64,000 bases of DNA from Echinicola soli (GTDB taxonomy: Bacteria; Bacteroidota; Bacteroidia; Cytophagales; Cyclobacteriaceae), in assembly GCF_006575665.1 (NCBI RefSeq), contig NZ_CP041253.1, positions 3,695,001-3,759,000 of the forward strand, given 5' to 3'. The first letter of the stretch is position 1. The number at the start of each line of letters is the position of its first letter. This document shows, piece by piece, positions 1-9,573 of the stretch. The notes beneath the pieces were generated by a model. It was not told the origin of the DNA and made no database searches. It saw only the letters and a list, made by a program, of their open reading frames with translations. The translations under genes were made by a program, and so were the position numbers.

Positions 1-2
1 GT

Positions 3-749
3 AATCTCAATGCTCACGCTGCCATGAAAGGAGCCATTTCAATGGCCAAATCTACCGGGTTTGGCTGCGTGGCCTTACAAAATACCAATCATTGGATGAG
101 AGCGGGTAATTATGGTTGGCAGGCTGTAGAAGCCGGATGCATCGGTATTTGCTTCACCAATACCAAGCCCAATATGCCAGGCTGGGGAGGAAGCGAACCA
201 AAATTGGGAAACAATCCCCTGGTGGTGGCCATACCCCGGCAAAATGGCCCAATCGTCTTGGATACAGCAATGTCACAGTTTGCCTATGGAAAGATGGCCA
301 TTTATGCCAAAGAAGGTAAGGAGATGCCTTATGCTGCTGGATTTGATGGGGAAGGAAAACTTAGTCGGTCGCCCGCTGAGATCATCCAAAAGGAATTGGC
401 ACTGCCCATCGGATTATGGAAAGGTGCTGGCCTGTCATTGGTGTTGGACATGCTTGCAATGCTGCTTTCCGGCGGCCAGGCTACTTTTGAGGTGGGCAAA
501 CAGGATGATGAAAGTGGGCTCTCTCAGGTGTTTTTAGCGGTGAACCCTGAGAATTTTGGATTGGATGAATGGATGGAAGAGCGCTTGGATGCGGTGGTCA
601 GTGACCTAAAAGAAAGTGGTGTTTTTGGTAAAGGCAATTCACTACGCTATCCTGGTGAGCAGACCTTAAAAGTAAGGGCTGAGAATATTAGAAGCGGTGT
701 GCCCGTGGATGAAGATATCTGGATCGAGATCAATAATATACTTACATGA
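3..749 (+). CDS. YiaK-type malate/L-lactate dehydrogenase family oxidoreductase (5' partial)
   Basis: The reading frame is open from the window edge, so the N-terminus is missing; about 248 residues remain of a family usually near 335. The motif GCVALQNTNHWMRAGNYG near the start matches the LDH2/YiaK family (NAD(P)H-dependent reduction of 2-oxo acids such as 2,3-diketo-L-gulonate, or ureidoglycolate/lactate dehydrogenases), as do KLGNNPLVVAIPR, PIVLDTAMSQFAYGK and the later GLWKGAGLSLVLDMLAMLLSGG. It is cytosolic. Its stop overlaps the next start by four bases (ATGA), so the two are translationally coupled. A sugar-acid reductase role is likely from the family and from the Gfo/Idh/MocA partner; the substrate cannot be read. 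Confidence 0.9.
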   Translation, partial: NLNAHAAMKGAISMAKSTGFGCVALQNTNHWMRAGNYGWQAVEAGCIGICFTNTKPNMPGWGGSEPKLGNNPLVVAIPRQNGPIVLDTAMSQFAYGKMAIYAKEGKEMPYAAGFDGEGKLSRSPAEIIQKELALPIGLWKGAGLSLVLDMLAMLLSGGQATFEVGKQDDESGLSQVFLAVNPENFGLDEWMEERLDAVVSDLKESGVFGKGNSLRYPGEQTLKVRAENIRSGVPVDEDIWIEINNILT

Positions 750-1741
750 AAAAAATCAAAGATGATGAAGTAAGGTGGGGCATCGTAGGAGTAGGCGATG
801 TGTGTGAGGTAAAGAGTGCTCCCGCCATGAATTTGGTGGAGAACAGTCGATTGGTAGCGGTGATGAGGAGAAATGAGGAAAAGGTAAAGGACTACGCCAA
901 GCGGCACCAAGTTCCCAAGTGGTACACCGATGCCGATGCGCTGATAAATGACCCTGAGGTCAATGCGATATACATAGCTACTCCACCTTATGCGCATAAG
1001 GAGCTGACATTAAAAGCAGCAGCGGCAGGTAAACCAGTATATGTGGAGAAACCTATGGCCAAAACGTATGCAGCATGTCGAGAAATGATTGCTGCCTGTG
1101 ACAAAGCTGGAGTACCGCTGTATGTGGCTTATTACCGAAGGGCGTTGCCCCATTTTCTAAAGATCAAATCCTTGATAGAGGAGGGGGCGATCGGAGAGGT
1201 ACGCCATGTATCCATCCAGATGAACCAAGTGCCCAAGCCCGAAGTGGTAAGGAACCTTGATCATAATTGGCGGGTAAATCCTGATATTGCTGGGGGAGGT
1301 TATTTCTATGACCTTGCTTCCCATCAATTGGACTTTTTGGACTTTGCCTTGGGACCGATAAAAACTGCAAAGGGAATTAGTGCAAATCAAGCTGGACTGT
1401 ATGAGGCCGAAGATATGGTCGTGGCTGCTTTTGAATTTGAGTCGGGTGTATTGGGGAGTGGCAGTTGGTGTTTTTCTTCCAGCAAAATAGATGTGATGGA
1501 CAAGACTGTTATATTTGGGAGTAAAGGCCATATCAGTTATGAAACCTTTGGTGGGGGAAATGTGTCGCTTGAAACTGATGGTGAAGGAAAAGAAGTGTTT
1601 GAATTTTCTTTGCCTAAGCATATACAAATGCCTTTGATTCAGTTAGTAGTGGGTGATTTGTTAGGACTGGCTTTAAGTCCTTCTGATGGCTTGTCAGGAA
1701 GCAGAACCAATCGCATTATGGAAGAGATTGCGGTAAAATGA
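746..1741 (+). CDS. Gfo/Idh/MocA family oxidoreductase
   Basis: 331 residues, normal length for the family. An N-terminal Rossmann fold has the dinucleotide motif GVGDVC at residues 15-20, and the family signature EKP lies at residues 101-103 (VYVEKPMAK). The C-terminal half is the usual alpha/beta substrate domain, ending in the common SGSRTN pattern. Such enzymes oxidise or reduce sugar hydroxyls or lactones with NAD(P). The start overlaps the stop of the YiaK-like gene, so both belong to one transcript that begins outside the window. The exact sugar is unknown. Confidence 0.92.
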   Translation: MKKIKDDEVRWGIVGVGDVCEVKSAPAMNLVENSRLVAVMRRNEEKVKDYAKRHQVPKWYTDADALINDPEVNAIYIATPPYAHKELTLKAAAAGKPVYVEKPMAKTYAACREMIAACDKAGVPLYVAYYRRALPHFLKIKSLIEEGAIGEVRHVSIQMNQVPKPEVVRNLDHNWRVNPDIAGGGYFYDLASHQLDFLDFALGPIKTAKGISANQAGLYEAEDMVVAAFEFESGVLGSGSWCFSSSKIDVMDKTVIFGSKGHISYETFGGGNVSLETDGEGKEVFEFSLPKHIQMPLIQLVVGDLLGLALSPSDGLSGSRTNRIMEEIAVK

Positions 1742-1871
1742 GTGGTTATAAGTGGAGAAACATATAATTATATTATATAAGCTTAAAAACTTATAAATAT
1801 ATTTTATATGTAAATTGACTTATAAATTGTGTTTATAAGTCTAAAATGCTATATTTAGTACGGTTATAAGC
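1742..1871. promoter_or_regulatory. Cluster of TTATAAG boxes before the SatD gene, including a 25-bp palindrome
   Basis: The 130 bases before the SatD-like start carry TTATAAG or its complement CTTATAA five times: 1746-1752, 1790-1796, 1819-1825, 1833-1839 and 1864-1870. The middle two form a perfect inverted repeat of 10-bp arms, GACTTATAAA and TTTATAAGTC, with a 5-nt spacer at 1817-1841. The last box lies 9 bases before the ATG. The placement suggests an operator array, probably bound by the downstream SatD protein, which has a C-terminal helix-turn-helix. The repeats are seen; the function is inferred. Confidence 0.55.
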
Positions 1872-1878
1872 TAGATGT

Positions 1879-2577
1879 ATGGGAAAAGTAGCAGTCATAT
1901 CCGGAGATATTGTATCTTCTACCAGTCTGGTCAAAGAAGATCGGCTGATGCTAAATGATCGTTTGAAAGACCTTATCTTTCACCTTTCAGTAAAATTCGA
2001 TACGTATGGAAGGGTACTGAAAGGAGATTATGTGGAGTGTGTGTGCAGAAAGCCCCAAGAGTCGCTTGCGGTGGCTTTGGCCATAAAGAGCTTTGTGAAA
2101 TCCATTGAGGTAAGTACTGGAGAGAAAAGCAGCGACAAAAACCGTATTAAATTGTTTAAGACACATGGTATCCGGTTGGCCATAGGCTATGGTGAGTTAC
2201 CGACCTTCGATACGACAAATGGCGTGATAGACGGAGAGGCGATTTACTTGGCAGGAAGAAAGATAAATGAGCAATCCGGCCGCAAGAAAAAAAGGGTAGT
2301 GATCAAACAAACGTTGTTTTTCGAATCGCATGAAGAGCTGCTAAAGGAACAATTTGATCCTGTGATGGGGCTCTTGGATGTGCTGATCAGCAAGGCCACA
2401 GCCCGTCAATCCGAGGTGCTGTACTGGAAGTTGATGGGGCTGAATGAAGATGAAATAGCAGAAAAATTTGGGGTCAGCCAGTCTGTGGTCAATCAGCACA
2501 GTACCAGTGTAGGTTGGAATGCCATCGAAGATACCGTAGCATATTATAATCATACCGTAAAGCGACATCAATCATGA
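1879..2577 (+). CDS. SatD family protein with C-terminal helix-turn-helix
   Basis: 232 residues. The N-terminus VAVISGDIVSSTSL is the SatD family hallmark, followed by a compact alpha/beta domain with KGDYVECVC and, near residue 107, RLAIGYGE. The last 60 residues contain a likely helix-turn-helix (LNEDEIAEKFGVSQSVVNQHS). SatD is named after an acid-tolerance operon of Streptococcus mutans; its biochemical role is not well defined, and many Bacteroidota carry it next to a DUF3307 protein, as here. The stop overlaps the next ATG by four bases. The upstream TTATAAG cluster suggests autoregulation. The family call is secure; the function is not. Confidence 0.85.
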   Translation: MGKVAVISGDIVSSTSLVKEDRLMLNDRLKDLIFHLSVKFDTYGRVLKGDYVECVCRKPQESLAVALAIKSFVKSIEVSTGEKSSDKNRIKLFKTHGIRLAIGYGELPTFDTTNGVIDGEAIYLAGRKINEQSGRKKKRVVIKQTLFFESHEELLKEQFDPVMGLLDVLISKATARQSEVLYWKLMGLNEDEIAEKFGVSQSVVNQHSTSVGWNAIEDTVAYYNHTVKRHQS

Positions 2578-3278
2578 ATGCAGCCCAGTTTTTTATCCTA
2601 CAGCTGATTGCCCATATGTTGGCGGATTTTTATTTCCAAAATGATCGATTGGCAGCGCAAAAGAACACACATGGATTTAGAAGTCCATTTTTAAAATGGC
2701 ATATATTGATCGTGTTTTTATTGTCTTGGGGCTTGTCCTTTCAGCTGTATTTCGTTTATGGGGCGTTGGTGATTGCCCTGACACATTATATCATTGACGG
2801 CTTAAAAGTGTACTTAAACAGGAGCAAGTGGCTGGGAAACTATGCCTTTTTTATTGATCAAGTTTTACATTTGGCGGTGATCATTGCAGTAGCCGTATCG
2901 TACACGCTTTATTTGGGGCTGCACCCTTGGTGGCAAGTGGAGTTATCATCCAAATTACTTATGGCAATATTTGCCTATTTAGCCTGTTTGAAGCCTTCTA
3001 ATATCCTCATTAAAGAAGTACTAAAAGCCTATGAAATCAAGGTGCCAGGTACCAATGACCTCCCCAATGCAGGAAAATTGATCGGGGTATTGGAGCGTAT
3101 GCTGGTACTTACATTTATCCTATTGGGAGAATTTCAGGCTGTTGGATTTTTGATTGCAGCCAAGTCCATTTTAAGATTTAAAAATGACGATATTCTCAAA
3201 GCCGAATATGTATTGATCGGTACATTACTCAGCTTTGGCATAGCCATATTATTGGGAACTTGTGTGGGATTGGTATAA
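2574..3278 (+). CDS. DUF3307 family integral membrane protein
   Basis: 234 residues with about six hydrophobic segments. The N-terminus FFILQLIAHMLADFYFQND, with its conserved His-x3-Asp-Phe, is typical of DUF3307, as is the segment LTHYIIDGLKVYL near residue 75. These acidic and histidine residues lie in membrane helices and could bind metal or protons; that is inference. It overlaps the SatD-like gene and is probably co-regulated with it. No enzymatic function is known to me for the family. A block of about 170 bp without a gene follows. Confidence 0.85.
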   Translation: MNAAQFFILQLIAHMLADFYFQNDRLAAQKNTHGFRSPFLKWHILIVFLLSWGLSFQLYFVYGALVIALTHYIIDGLKVYLNRSKWLGNYAFFIDQVLHLAVIIAVAVSYTLYLGLHPWWQVELSSKLLMAIFAYLACLKPSNILIKEVLKAYEIKVPGTNDLPNAGKLIGVLERMLVLTFILLGEFQAVGFLIAAKSILRFKNDDILKAEYVLIGTLLSFGIAILLGTCVGLV

Positions 3279-3454
3279 GGGATGAACCCATCCGATAAAA
3301 CTATTCAACTCATTTCTGAATGGTAATGTAGAACCTTATTAAATTTATCAAAAACTAAAGTGACTTTCGTAAAGATATATAAAAAGGCAGGGTTGATATA
3401 CTAGGTCTTTTTCCCTAAGTTTATACTTTAATAACCCAATAATATTTAAGTTTC

Positions 3455-5068
3455 ATGTATCCCAAAACTAATTCAGTAGGAAAAAATACTGCTCTGGCAT
3501 TGATGGCCATTGGCATCATTGCTTTCCTGTTTTCCTGCAAGCCCCCAAAGGAGGAAGAGGAGGCGACTGCCAATAAGCGTCCCAATATCATCTTCATCAT
3601 GTCCGATGACCACGCGTACCAGGCGATCAGTGCTTATAGCGACAAGCTGATCAATACTCCGAATATTGACAGGATAGCCAAGGAGGGAATGCTTTTCGAG
3701 AAGGCTTTTGTCAGTAATTCGATATGTGCACCAAGTAGAGCCGTGATTCTGACGGGTAAGCACAGTCATGTAAATGGCCTGGTGGACAATGCAGTGAAGT
3801 TTGACAGTACACAGGTGACTTTTCCGAAAATTCTGAGAGAGAAAGGCTATCAAACCGCTATGATCGGAAAATGGCACCTGAAAACGGAACCTACTGGCTT
3901 TGATTATTGGAAAGTACTGCCCGGTCAGGGCCATTATTACAATCCTGAATTCCGTACTAAAAATGGTGTGGAGCTGGATTCTGGTTACGTGACGGATCTG
4001 ATCACGGACTTTGCCATTGACTGGTTGGATGAAGCAAAGGAGAGCGAAGAACCGTTTATGCTGATGTACCAGCACAAAGCACCTCATCGGGAGTGGCTTC
4101 CTACGGAAGAAAATTTCCGTAAATATACAAAAAAAGAATTCCCTGAGCCTGAGAGTTTGCTTGATGATTATAGCGGACGGGGCAGCGCAGCCAGGGAAGC
4201 AGAAATGCGAATTGATACGCATATGGGGGTGACAAGCGATAACAAGATCCATCCGGATATCGCAGAAAAAATGGGTTATGAGAATTTTCTCACTTGGTAT
4301 CCATATGCATACCATAACAATCTGGACCGCATGAGCCCATCGGAGCGCGCTGCTTGGGAAGAGGTGTACGGCCCGATCAATGCAGAATTTGAGAAAGCCA
4401 ATCTTCAAGGAGATGAGCTGACCAAATGGAAGTACCAGCGTTATATGCAGGATTATTTGGCAAGCATTGAGTCAGTGGATGAAAATGTCGGAAGGCTGCT
4501 GGATTATTTGGAAAAGAATGGGTTAGCTGAAAACACCATTATCGTTTATACCTCTGATCAAGGTTTTTACCTTGGAGAGCACGGATGGTTTGACAAGCGG
4601 TTTATGTATGAGGAATCTTTCAGGACACCGTTGATGATCAAATGGCCAGGCGTGATCAAGGAAGGCAGTAGAAATACAGATTTAGTTCAGAACCTGGACT
4701 TTGCGGAAACTTTCTTGGATGCAGCAGGGGTGGCGATTCCAAAAGAAATGCAAGGTAAAAGTATGCTACCACTGCTGAAGGGGGAGGAAGTCGAATGGAG
4801 GGATGCACTTTATTATCACTATTATGAGTATCCGGGCATTCATGCTGTGAAGCGTCATAACGGCGTAAGGACAGACCGGTATAAATTGATCCATTTCTAT
4901 TATGATGTGGATGAATGGGAGCTGTATGACCTTGAAAAAGATCCTCACGAAATGAACAATATATATGAAGATCCAGCTTATGCAGAGGTGAAAAAGGAGA
5001 TGCATAATAAGCTGGATGAGCTCATGAGCCAATACAAAGATGAAGTGGTGATGCCCACTGAAAAATAG
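3455..5068 (+). CDS. Secreted lipoprotein sulfatase, type I (formylglycine-dependent)
   Basis: 537 residues. A signal peptide ends in the lipobox LFSC, so Cys28 is probably lipidated. [12 protein letters not shown] gives the metal-binding Asp pair at residues 51-52. [14 protein letters not shown] contains the C-x-P-S-R sulfatase signature with Cys91 as the residue converted to formylglycine. GKWHLK, HKAPH and the C-terminal [13 protein letters not shown] block are also standard. It should remove sulfate esters from a glycan at the cell surface. It stands alone, with a strong terminator just after it. The substrate is not evident; the anaerobic-type maturase (anSME) it would need is not in the window. 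Confidence 0.93.
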   Translation: MYPKTNSVGKNTALALMAIGIIAFLFSCKPPKEEEEATANKRPNIIFIMSDDHAYQAISAYSDKLINTPNIDRIAKEGMLFEKAFVSNSICAPSRAVILTGKHSHVNGLVDNAVKFDSTQVTFPKILREKGYQTAMIGKWHLKTEPTGFDYWKVLPGQGHYYNPEFRTKNGVELDSGYVTDLITDFAIDWLDEAKESEEPFMLMYQHKAPHREWLPTEENFRKYTKKEFPEPESLLDDYSGRGSAAREAEMRIDTHMGVTSDNKIHPDIAEKMGYENFLTWYPYAYHNNLDRMSPSERAAWEEVYGPINAEFEKANLQGDELTKWKYQRYMQDYLASIESVDENVGRLLDYLEKNGLAENTIIVYTSDQGFYLGEHGWFDKRFMYEESFRTPLMIKWPGVIKEGSRNTDLVQNLDFAETFLDAAGVAIPKEMQGKSMLPLLKGEEVEWRDALYYHYYEYPGIHAVKRHNGVRTDRYKLIHFYYDVDEWELYDLEKDPHEMNNIYEDPAYAEVKKEMHNKLDELMSQYKDEVVMPTEK

Positions 5069-5088
5069 AGAATAACATAAATGTTTAC

Positions 5089-5121
5089 ATCCCCTGGCAA
5101 TGTATTGTGCAGGGGATTTTT
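5089..5121 (+). terminator. Rho-independent terminator after the sulfatase
   Basis: Perfect 8-bp arms ATCCCCTG (5089-5096) and CAGGGGAT (5110-5117) with a 13-nt loop, running into a T stretch (5117-5121). It sits 20 bases after the sulfatase stop. Confidence 0.75.
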
Positions 5122-5344
5122 ATGTCCAATGGTTCTTTTAGTGGTCTGATTCGTACATAACTGCCTTACAGCAGGGGAGAACACAATGATTTTGTGCACA
5201 AAATTATAATCTTTTACCGATAGGGATTCTTTTTTTACACGTATCGACGATGATTTGAGTAACTATGCATCAAGTATAGGGAAGCTGTTTCCGTTATTCG
5301 GTATTCCTTCAAATTCTGTATAGAACTTAAATGCTATAGTTAAT

Positions 5345-5998
5345 ATGAAAAAGCTCTTTTGTGTCCTTGCGATTTTGTGTTTGTTTTCCCTGGAAGGGTT
5401 TTCCCAGGATGTGCGGCTAAATGTTTACGGCTCTTATGTTTTCGCCGATAAGTTTGATTCCTATTGGGATGTAGGTAATAACTATTATTATGAGGGAAGG
5501 ATTGAAGATGGCTTTCAGTGGGGTGGCGGTATCGAATATGTTGTCAATGACATGATAGGCGTGGAAGTGTTGTACCTGAGACAGGATACCAATAGTCCAA
5601 CACGCTACAGCTATTCAGGTTTTGTGGATCGTCGCACGAATTTTGACTTAGGGATAAACTATATTTTGGTAGCACCATCACGCTATTTTAAAGCTCCTAG
5701 TGGAAATCTAGAAGGTTTTTTTGGGGTAATGGCCGGTGTGGTGATAGCCGACTTGTATAATCCTGATAATGGAAATGAGAACAATGCCACCAAAATGGCT
5801 TGGGGTGTAAAAGGTGGTGGAATTATGTGGGGTTCTGAACGCGTCGGACTGAAGGTCCAGGCACAATTGCTGTCTGCTGTCCAATCTGTTGGTGGCGGTT
5901 TTTATTTTGGAACCGGCGGCGCTGGAGCAGGCGTAAACAGTTACTCTTCCATTTACCAATTTAGCTTGGGAGGCGGATTGGTGTTTAAGCTGAACTAG
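5345..5998 (+). CDS. Outer membrane beta-barrel protein
   Basis: 217 residues. A signal peptide (MKKLFCVLAILCLFSLEGFSQ) is followed by alternating hydrophobic and aromatic strands rich in Gly and Tyr: LNVYGSYVF, GGGIEYVVNDMIGVEVLYL, SGNLEGFFGVMAGVV, FSLGGGLVFKLN. The last residue Asn follows a Leu-Lys pair rather than ending in Phe. This is the pattern of an 8-stranded OmpX/OprF-like barrel. No enzymatic motif is visible and the role is unknown. It is monocistronic and ends at a long hairpin shared with the gene on the opposite strand. Confidence 0.75.
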   Translation: MKKLFCVLAILCLFSLEGFSQDVRLNVYGSYVFADKFDSYWDVGNNYYYEGRIEDGFQWGGGIEYVVNDMIGVEVLYLRQDTNSPTRYSYSGFVDRRTNFDLGINYILVAPSRYFKAPSGNLEGFFGVMAGVVIADLYNPDNGNENNATKMAWGVKGGGIMWGSERVGLKVQAQLLSAVQSVGGGFYFGTGGAGAGVNSYSSIYQFSLGGGLVFKLN

Positions 5999-6027
5999 AC
6001 CACCAACCATTTTGTGTCGTTATATAA

Positions 6028-6070
6028 AAGAGGCTGTCTCCTTGTCAAAATGTCAAGGAGACAGCCTTTT
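6028..6070. terminator. Bidirectional terminator between convergent genes
   Basis: Perfect 14-bp arms AGGCTGTCTCCTTG (6031-6044) and CAAGGAGACAGCCT (6054-6067), extended by A/T pairs. A T-rich tail follows on the plus strand and A-rich sequence precedes it, giving U tails in both directions. It lies between the beta-barrel gene and the duplicated lipoprotein gene. The AGAGGCTG ends recur at 23562-23754. Confidence 0.85.
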
Positions 6071-6089
6071 CTTTTTAATGCCCTAATAA

Positions 6090-7892
6090 TTAGGGATTAA
6101 CTTTTACGACGGGACAGTTGGCCAATCCTGCTCCAGCAACCAAAAGATTGGCTGTTTTTGCACTTTCCCAGTCCATTACCGTTTCGAAGTCATTGTTGTC
6201 GTATACGTTAATGTACCAAAGTGGTGAGTATTCATCATCATTCGGTAGGGTCTCCACGGTGTTATGTGTTTGCATTGAGCCATTTTCAGTTACAAATCCA
6301 GAAGCCGGTCCGCCACCTTCCATGCCAGGGTTGATATTGAACGTGACATAGATGTCCGACAGCGGAACCGAAGTTTCATCGTTCACGTATTCTGCCGTGA
6401 GTATTTTTTCGAAGAAGTTGAAGTAATAGATCACTTGGTCGTGATACCATCCTTGATGTAGCTCAGTGTCTTCATCAGGGCTAAACCTTTTGCTAGCCGT
6501 ACTTCCATCAGGTACTACGGGACAGTTGACGATGGTCTCTGTAGCCTCCACGGTATATCCTCTGGCATTAATTTCATCAAGGCTCGTAACGGAATTTGCA
6601 ATATAGTAGTCCGGTACAATGACATGGTGTACATGCCAAAAATCACTATAGCCTTCATCCCCAGGAATGACGTCCAAGACATTGAGTTGGCCTTCCACCG
6701 GGCTGTCTTCGCCTTCGCGGAAGAACAAGTAAATAGGAGCAGGCTTGGTCGGCATGATATCAAAATTGTAATATTCCACCATTTCACCATTGGGTCCTAA
6801 ACCTTTGGTGATAAAAGGCTCTTCATCAAAGTTTACCGGCATATTTGGGCCTGGGAAATTATTCTTTCCATTTCTTACAAATAGTGTGGCTGCAGCATCA
6901 CTAAATCTGTCTACGGAAGATTTAGCGGCCATATCTGGATCCATTGGTGGATTTCCATCATCCACCGACACGACCGGGCAGTTTACCAAGGCTACATTAG
7001 CTCCCAAGACAGTAGCTTCCATAGCAGAAGGCCAATCATATACCGAATTAAAGAAAGCATTGTCATAAGCGCTTACACTCCAAAGAGGGCTGTACGCATC
7101 ATCTGTAGGTAGGGTTTCTATCACATTATGGGTCTGCAAGGTACTGCCTTCCGTTGCAAAACCAGAAGTCGGTCCCCCTCCGGCCATATCCGGATTGACG
7201 TTAAAGGTAACCAGAATGCCGGATACCGGTACTGCTGCTTGGCTGCCCATGGAAGTGGACACCAGTGATTTCTCCGAAAAGGTAAAATAATACACTAACA
7301 TGTCCTTATACCATCCTTGGATAAGGCCTGGCTCTTCACCGTTGCCGAATCGCTTGCTTGCAGTGGATCCATCTGGAACCACTGGGCAGTTAACGATGGT
7401 TTCTGTTGGCTCTATAGCGTAGTCTTCTGCCATGATTCCTTCGACACTGGTTACAGTGTTTGCGACATAATTTGAGGGAACCGTAACCCGGTTTACTAAC
7501 CAGAAGTCGTTGTATCCCTCATCTCCCGGAATCACATCAATAATATTCAATTGATCTGCCACAGGTGTACTTTCGCCTTCCTTAAACAGGATATAAATAG
7601 GGGCAGGAGTGATTGGCTGCACGTCAAAATTGTAATACTCTACCATTTCACCATCAGGCCCTAAACCCGTGGTGATAAATGGACCTTCATCAAAATTGAT
7701 AGCTTGATTGGCAGCTGGTAAGTTATTGCTGCTATTTCTGACAAATAAATTCCCCGCATCCTCACTAAAGCGATCGATAAATGCTTTTTCAGCATTGTTT
7801 GGATTCAGGGGCGTTACCGGTTCATCATCTTTGTTACAGGCGGTAAAGATAACGCCCGATACCAACAAAATGAGAAATATTTTTATTTTCAT
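6090..7892 (-). CDS. Lipoprotein of unknown function with two tandem homologous halves
   Basis: 600 residues when started at the ATG at 7892, which gives a clean lipoprotein signal (MKIKIFLILLVSGVIFTAC) followed by NKDDEP; an upstream in-frame ATG at 7940 would bury the signal and is less likely. Two halves of about 280 residues repeat each other in order: AxxxIDRFS, LFVRN, INFDEGPFIT, GLGPDGEMVEYYNFD, APIYILFKEGE, NIIDVIPGDEGYNDFW, VNCPVVPDGSTASKRF, FNVNPDMAGGGPTSGF and VETLPTDDAYSPLW, each closing with NCPVV. I do not recognise a characterised family. The conserved NCPVV Cys and the GDEGY/DDAYSPLW blocks suggest a compact domain pair per half. It would be anchored on the outer membrane. Confidence 0.85.
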   Translation of the reverse strand: MKIKIFLILLVSGVIFTACNKDDEPVTPLNPNNAEKAFIDRFSEDAGNLFVRNSSNNLPAANQAINFDEGPFITTGLGPDGEMVEYYNFDVQPITPAPIYILFKEGESTPVADQLNIIDVIPGDEGYNDFWLVNRVTVPSNYVANTVTSVEGIMAEDYAIEPTETIVNCPVVPDGSTASKRFGNGEEPGLIQGWYKDMLVYYFTFSEKSLVSTSMGSQAAVPVSGILVTFNVNPDMAGGGPTSGFATEGSTLQTHNVIETLPTDDAYSPLWSVSAYDNAFFNSVYDWPSAMEATVLGANVALVNCPVVSVDDGNPPMDPDMAAKSSVDRFSDAAATLFVRNGKNNFPGPNMPVNFDEEPFITKGLGPNGEMVEYYNFDIMPTKPAPIYLFFREGEDSPVEGQLNVLDVIPGDEGYSDFWHVHHVIVPDYYIANSVTSLDEINARGYTVEATETIVNCPVVPDGSTASKRFSPDEDTELHQGWYHDQVIYYFNFFEKILTAEYVNDETSVPLSDIYVTFNINPGMEGGGPASGFVTENGSMQTHNTVETLPNDDEYSPLWYINVYDNNDFETVMDWESAKTANLLVAGAGLANCPVVKVNP

Positions 7893-8063
7893 AACACTAA
7901 ACAGTTTTGGTTCGGTGCTAAATTCCCATTTAAATGTCACAGAAAAGTCACAAGAAAGTCAATCTTTTATAATGGTTTTCCAATGAGTGTAGTTATTGAC
8001 CAATATGAAGTGTTTTTTCACTTTTATTGGTTTTTTTTAATAACCCTTTAAGTTTTTATTTGG

Positions 8064-9563
8064 TTAGGATGCTTGCTCCACGGGCAGCATGAACGAAAAT
8101 GAGGTGCCTTTTCCTGGGTGACTGACGACGTTGATTTCGGATTGGTGCAGTTCAATGATTTTTTTGACAATGGCCAGTCCTAGGCCTGTATTGTCTTCAG
8201 AAGAAGTTTGGTTACTCTTTTTGTAGTATCGTTCAAATATGAAGGGCAAATCCTCTTTTTGGATGCCTGTTCCATCGTCCGTTATGCTGACTTTTACTTT
8301 CTGGTCACTCTTCAGGTCTACTTCAAGAGTGATGGTACCACCTTCTGGAGTGAACTTGATGGCGTTGTCAATTAGATTCTGGAGGGCTCTTTCGATGAGG
8401 GAAATGTCGGCATCTACCAATAGAAGTTCTTTTGGGAAGACGGTATTGAAAGAAATGTGCTTCTGTTTGGCCAAAACCCTGTACTTATTGGTGATATCCT
8501 GAACCAGTTCAGAAATACCAAAACGCTCAATTGAAGGTTTAATCTGCTTGGCCTCTAGTTTGGACAATTCAAAAAGCGACGCTACTTGGCCTTTGAGTTT
8601 CTCACTGCTTTTCACGATGATATCCAAGTAGTGCAGCTGGTCACTTTGGGACAATGAATTGATTTTTAGAAGCAAGGTTTCCGCATACCCTTGGATGGAG
8701 GCAATCGGAGTACGTAGGTCATGGGAAATATTACTGATCAATTCCCTTCTCAAACTATCCAAGCTCTTCAATTCTTCAATATTCCTTTCGATGGTTTCGG
8801 CCATTTGATTGAATGTAACGCTGATTTTGTCCAACTCGTTTTGATTTTGTAGCGGAATGCGAGTTTCATACCGGCCAGATTTGAAAGCACTTATTCCTGA
8901 GATGATTGTATTGAGTTTCTTGGTCAAAAACCAAAGGGCTACCAGTCCCATGATGGCTGTTATGACCAATATGATCATCACCGATCTGATGGACAGTCCT
9001 AGGATGTAGCTGCCTTCCACCATATGGGCAGTGGAAATATATTCCTGGCTGGACAAAACAATGTAAAGATAACCCGCCAACTCTTTGTCATGCTTTATTT
9101 TACTCGCGGAAAAGATCTTCTTTTCGCCTGGATTCCGGGGATCATCTCCATAGATGATACTTTTGTCCGTGTTGTTCAAAAAAGTTTTGACAGGCTCTAG
9201 GTTTACATGGTCCAGCTGAACTACTTTGTCAGGTGCCACAAAACTTCTGATCTTGCCATCAGGAGCCAAAATGTAAATTTCTAGCGTTGGATTAATAACC
9301 ATCATGGAATGCAAAAGATCCTCAATAGCTCCTTGGTTAATACTGTCCTTTACCACTAGAGGCTCTATAACACCCAGAACATTATTGGCTAGGTTATAGT
9401 TGAGCTTTTGGTTGACTTCTTCAGCATAATCCCTCGCAGATTTAATAGAGATGACCAAGGTGATGGCCGAAAAGACCAGTAAAACTGTGAGGAAAATAGC
9501 AGATACTTCCCAAAAGAGACGGTTAAAGAGTTTGAAAGGTTTTTTGGGTTGCGAATGATCCAT
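8064..9563 (-). CDS. Membrane sensor histidine kinase
   Basis: 499 residues. Membrane helix 1 at about 19-41, a periplasmic sensor region 42-190, membrane helix 2 at about 192-213, then HAMP (214-268). The HisKA box ELISNISHDLRTPIAS carries the phosphorylated His281, and the ATPase domain has the N box (NLIDNAIKF, 396-404), DDGTGI (429-434) and GLGLAI. The family autophosphorylates and passes phosphate to a response regulator. The partner gene lies 10 bases upstream in the same direction, so the two form one operon. The signal is unknown; the sensor region resembles no named domain I can identify. Confidence 0.95.
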   Translation of the reverse strand: MDHSQPKKPFKLFNRLFWEVSAIFLTVLLVFSAITLVISIKSARDYAEEVNQKLNYNLANNVLGVIEPLVVKDSINQGAIEDLLHSMMVINPTLEIYILAPDGKIRSFVAPDKVVQLDHVNLEPVKTFLNNTDKSIIYGDDPRNPGEKKIFSASKIKHDKELAGYLYIVLSSQEYISTAHMVEGSYILGLSIRSVMIILVITAIMGLVALWFLTKKLNTIISGISAFKSGRYETRIPLQNQNELDKISVTFNQMAETIERNIEELKSLDSLRRELISNISHDLRTPIASIQGYAETLLLKINSLSQSDQLHYLDIIVKSSEKLKGQVASLFELSKLEAKQIKPSIERFGISELVQDITNKYRVLAKQKHISFNTVFPKELLLVDADISLIERALQNLIDNAIKFTPEGGTITLEVDLKSDQKVKVSITDDGTGIQKEDLPFIFERYYKKSNQTSSEDNTGLGLAIVKKIIELHQSEINVVSHPGKGTSFSFMLPVEQAS

Positions 9564-9573
9564 TATAATGGGA

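Noticed and set aside
8000..8038. Hairpin CCAATATGAAGTG/CACTTTTATTGG with a T run as terminator of the histidine kinase operon
   Set aside because: The T run is on the plus strand while the kinase gene is on the minus strand; no plus-strand gene precedes it.
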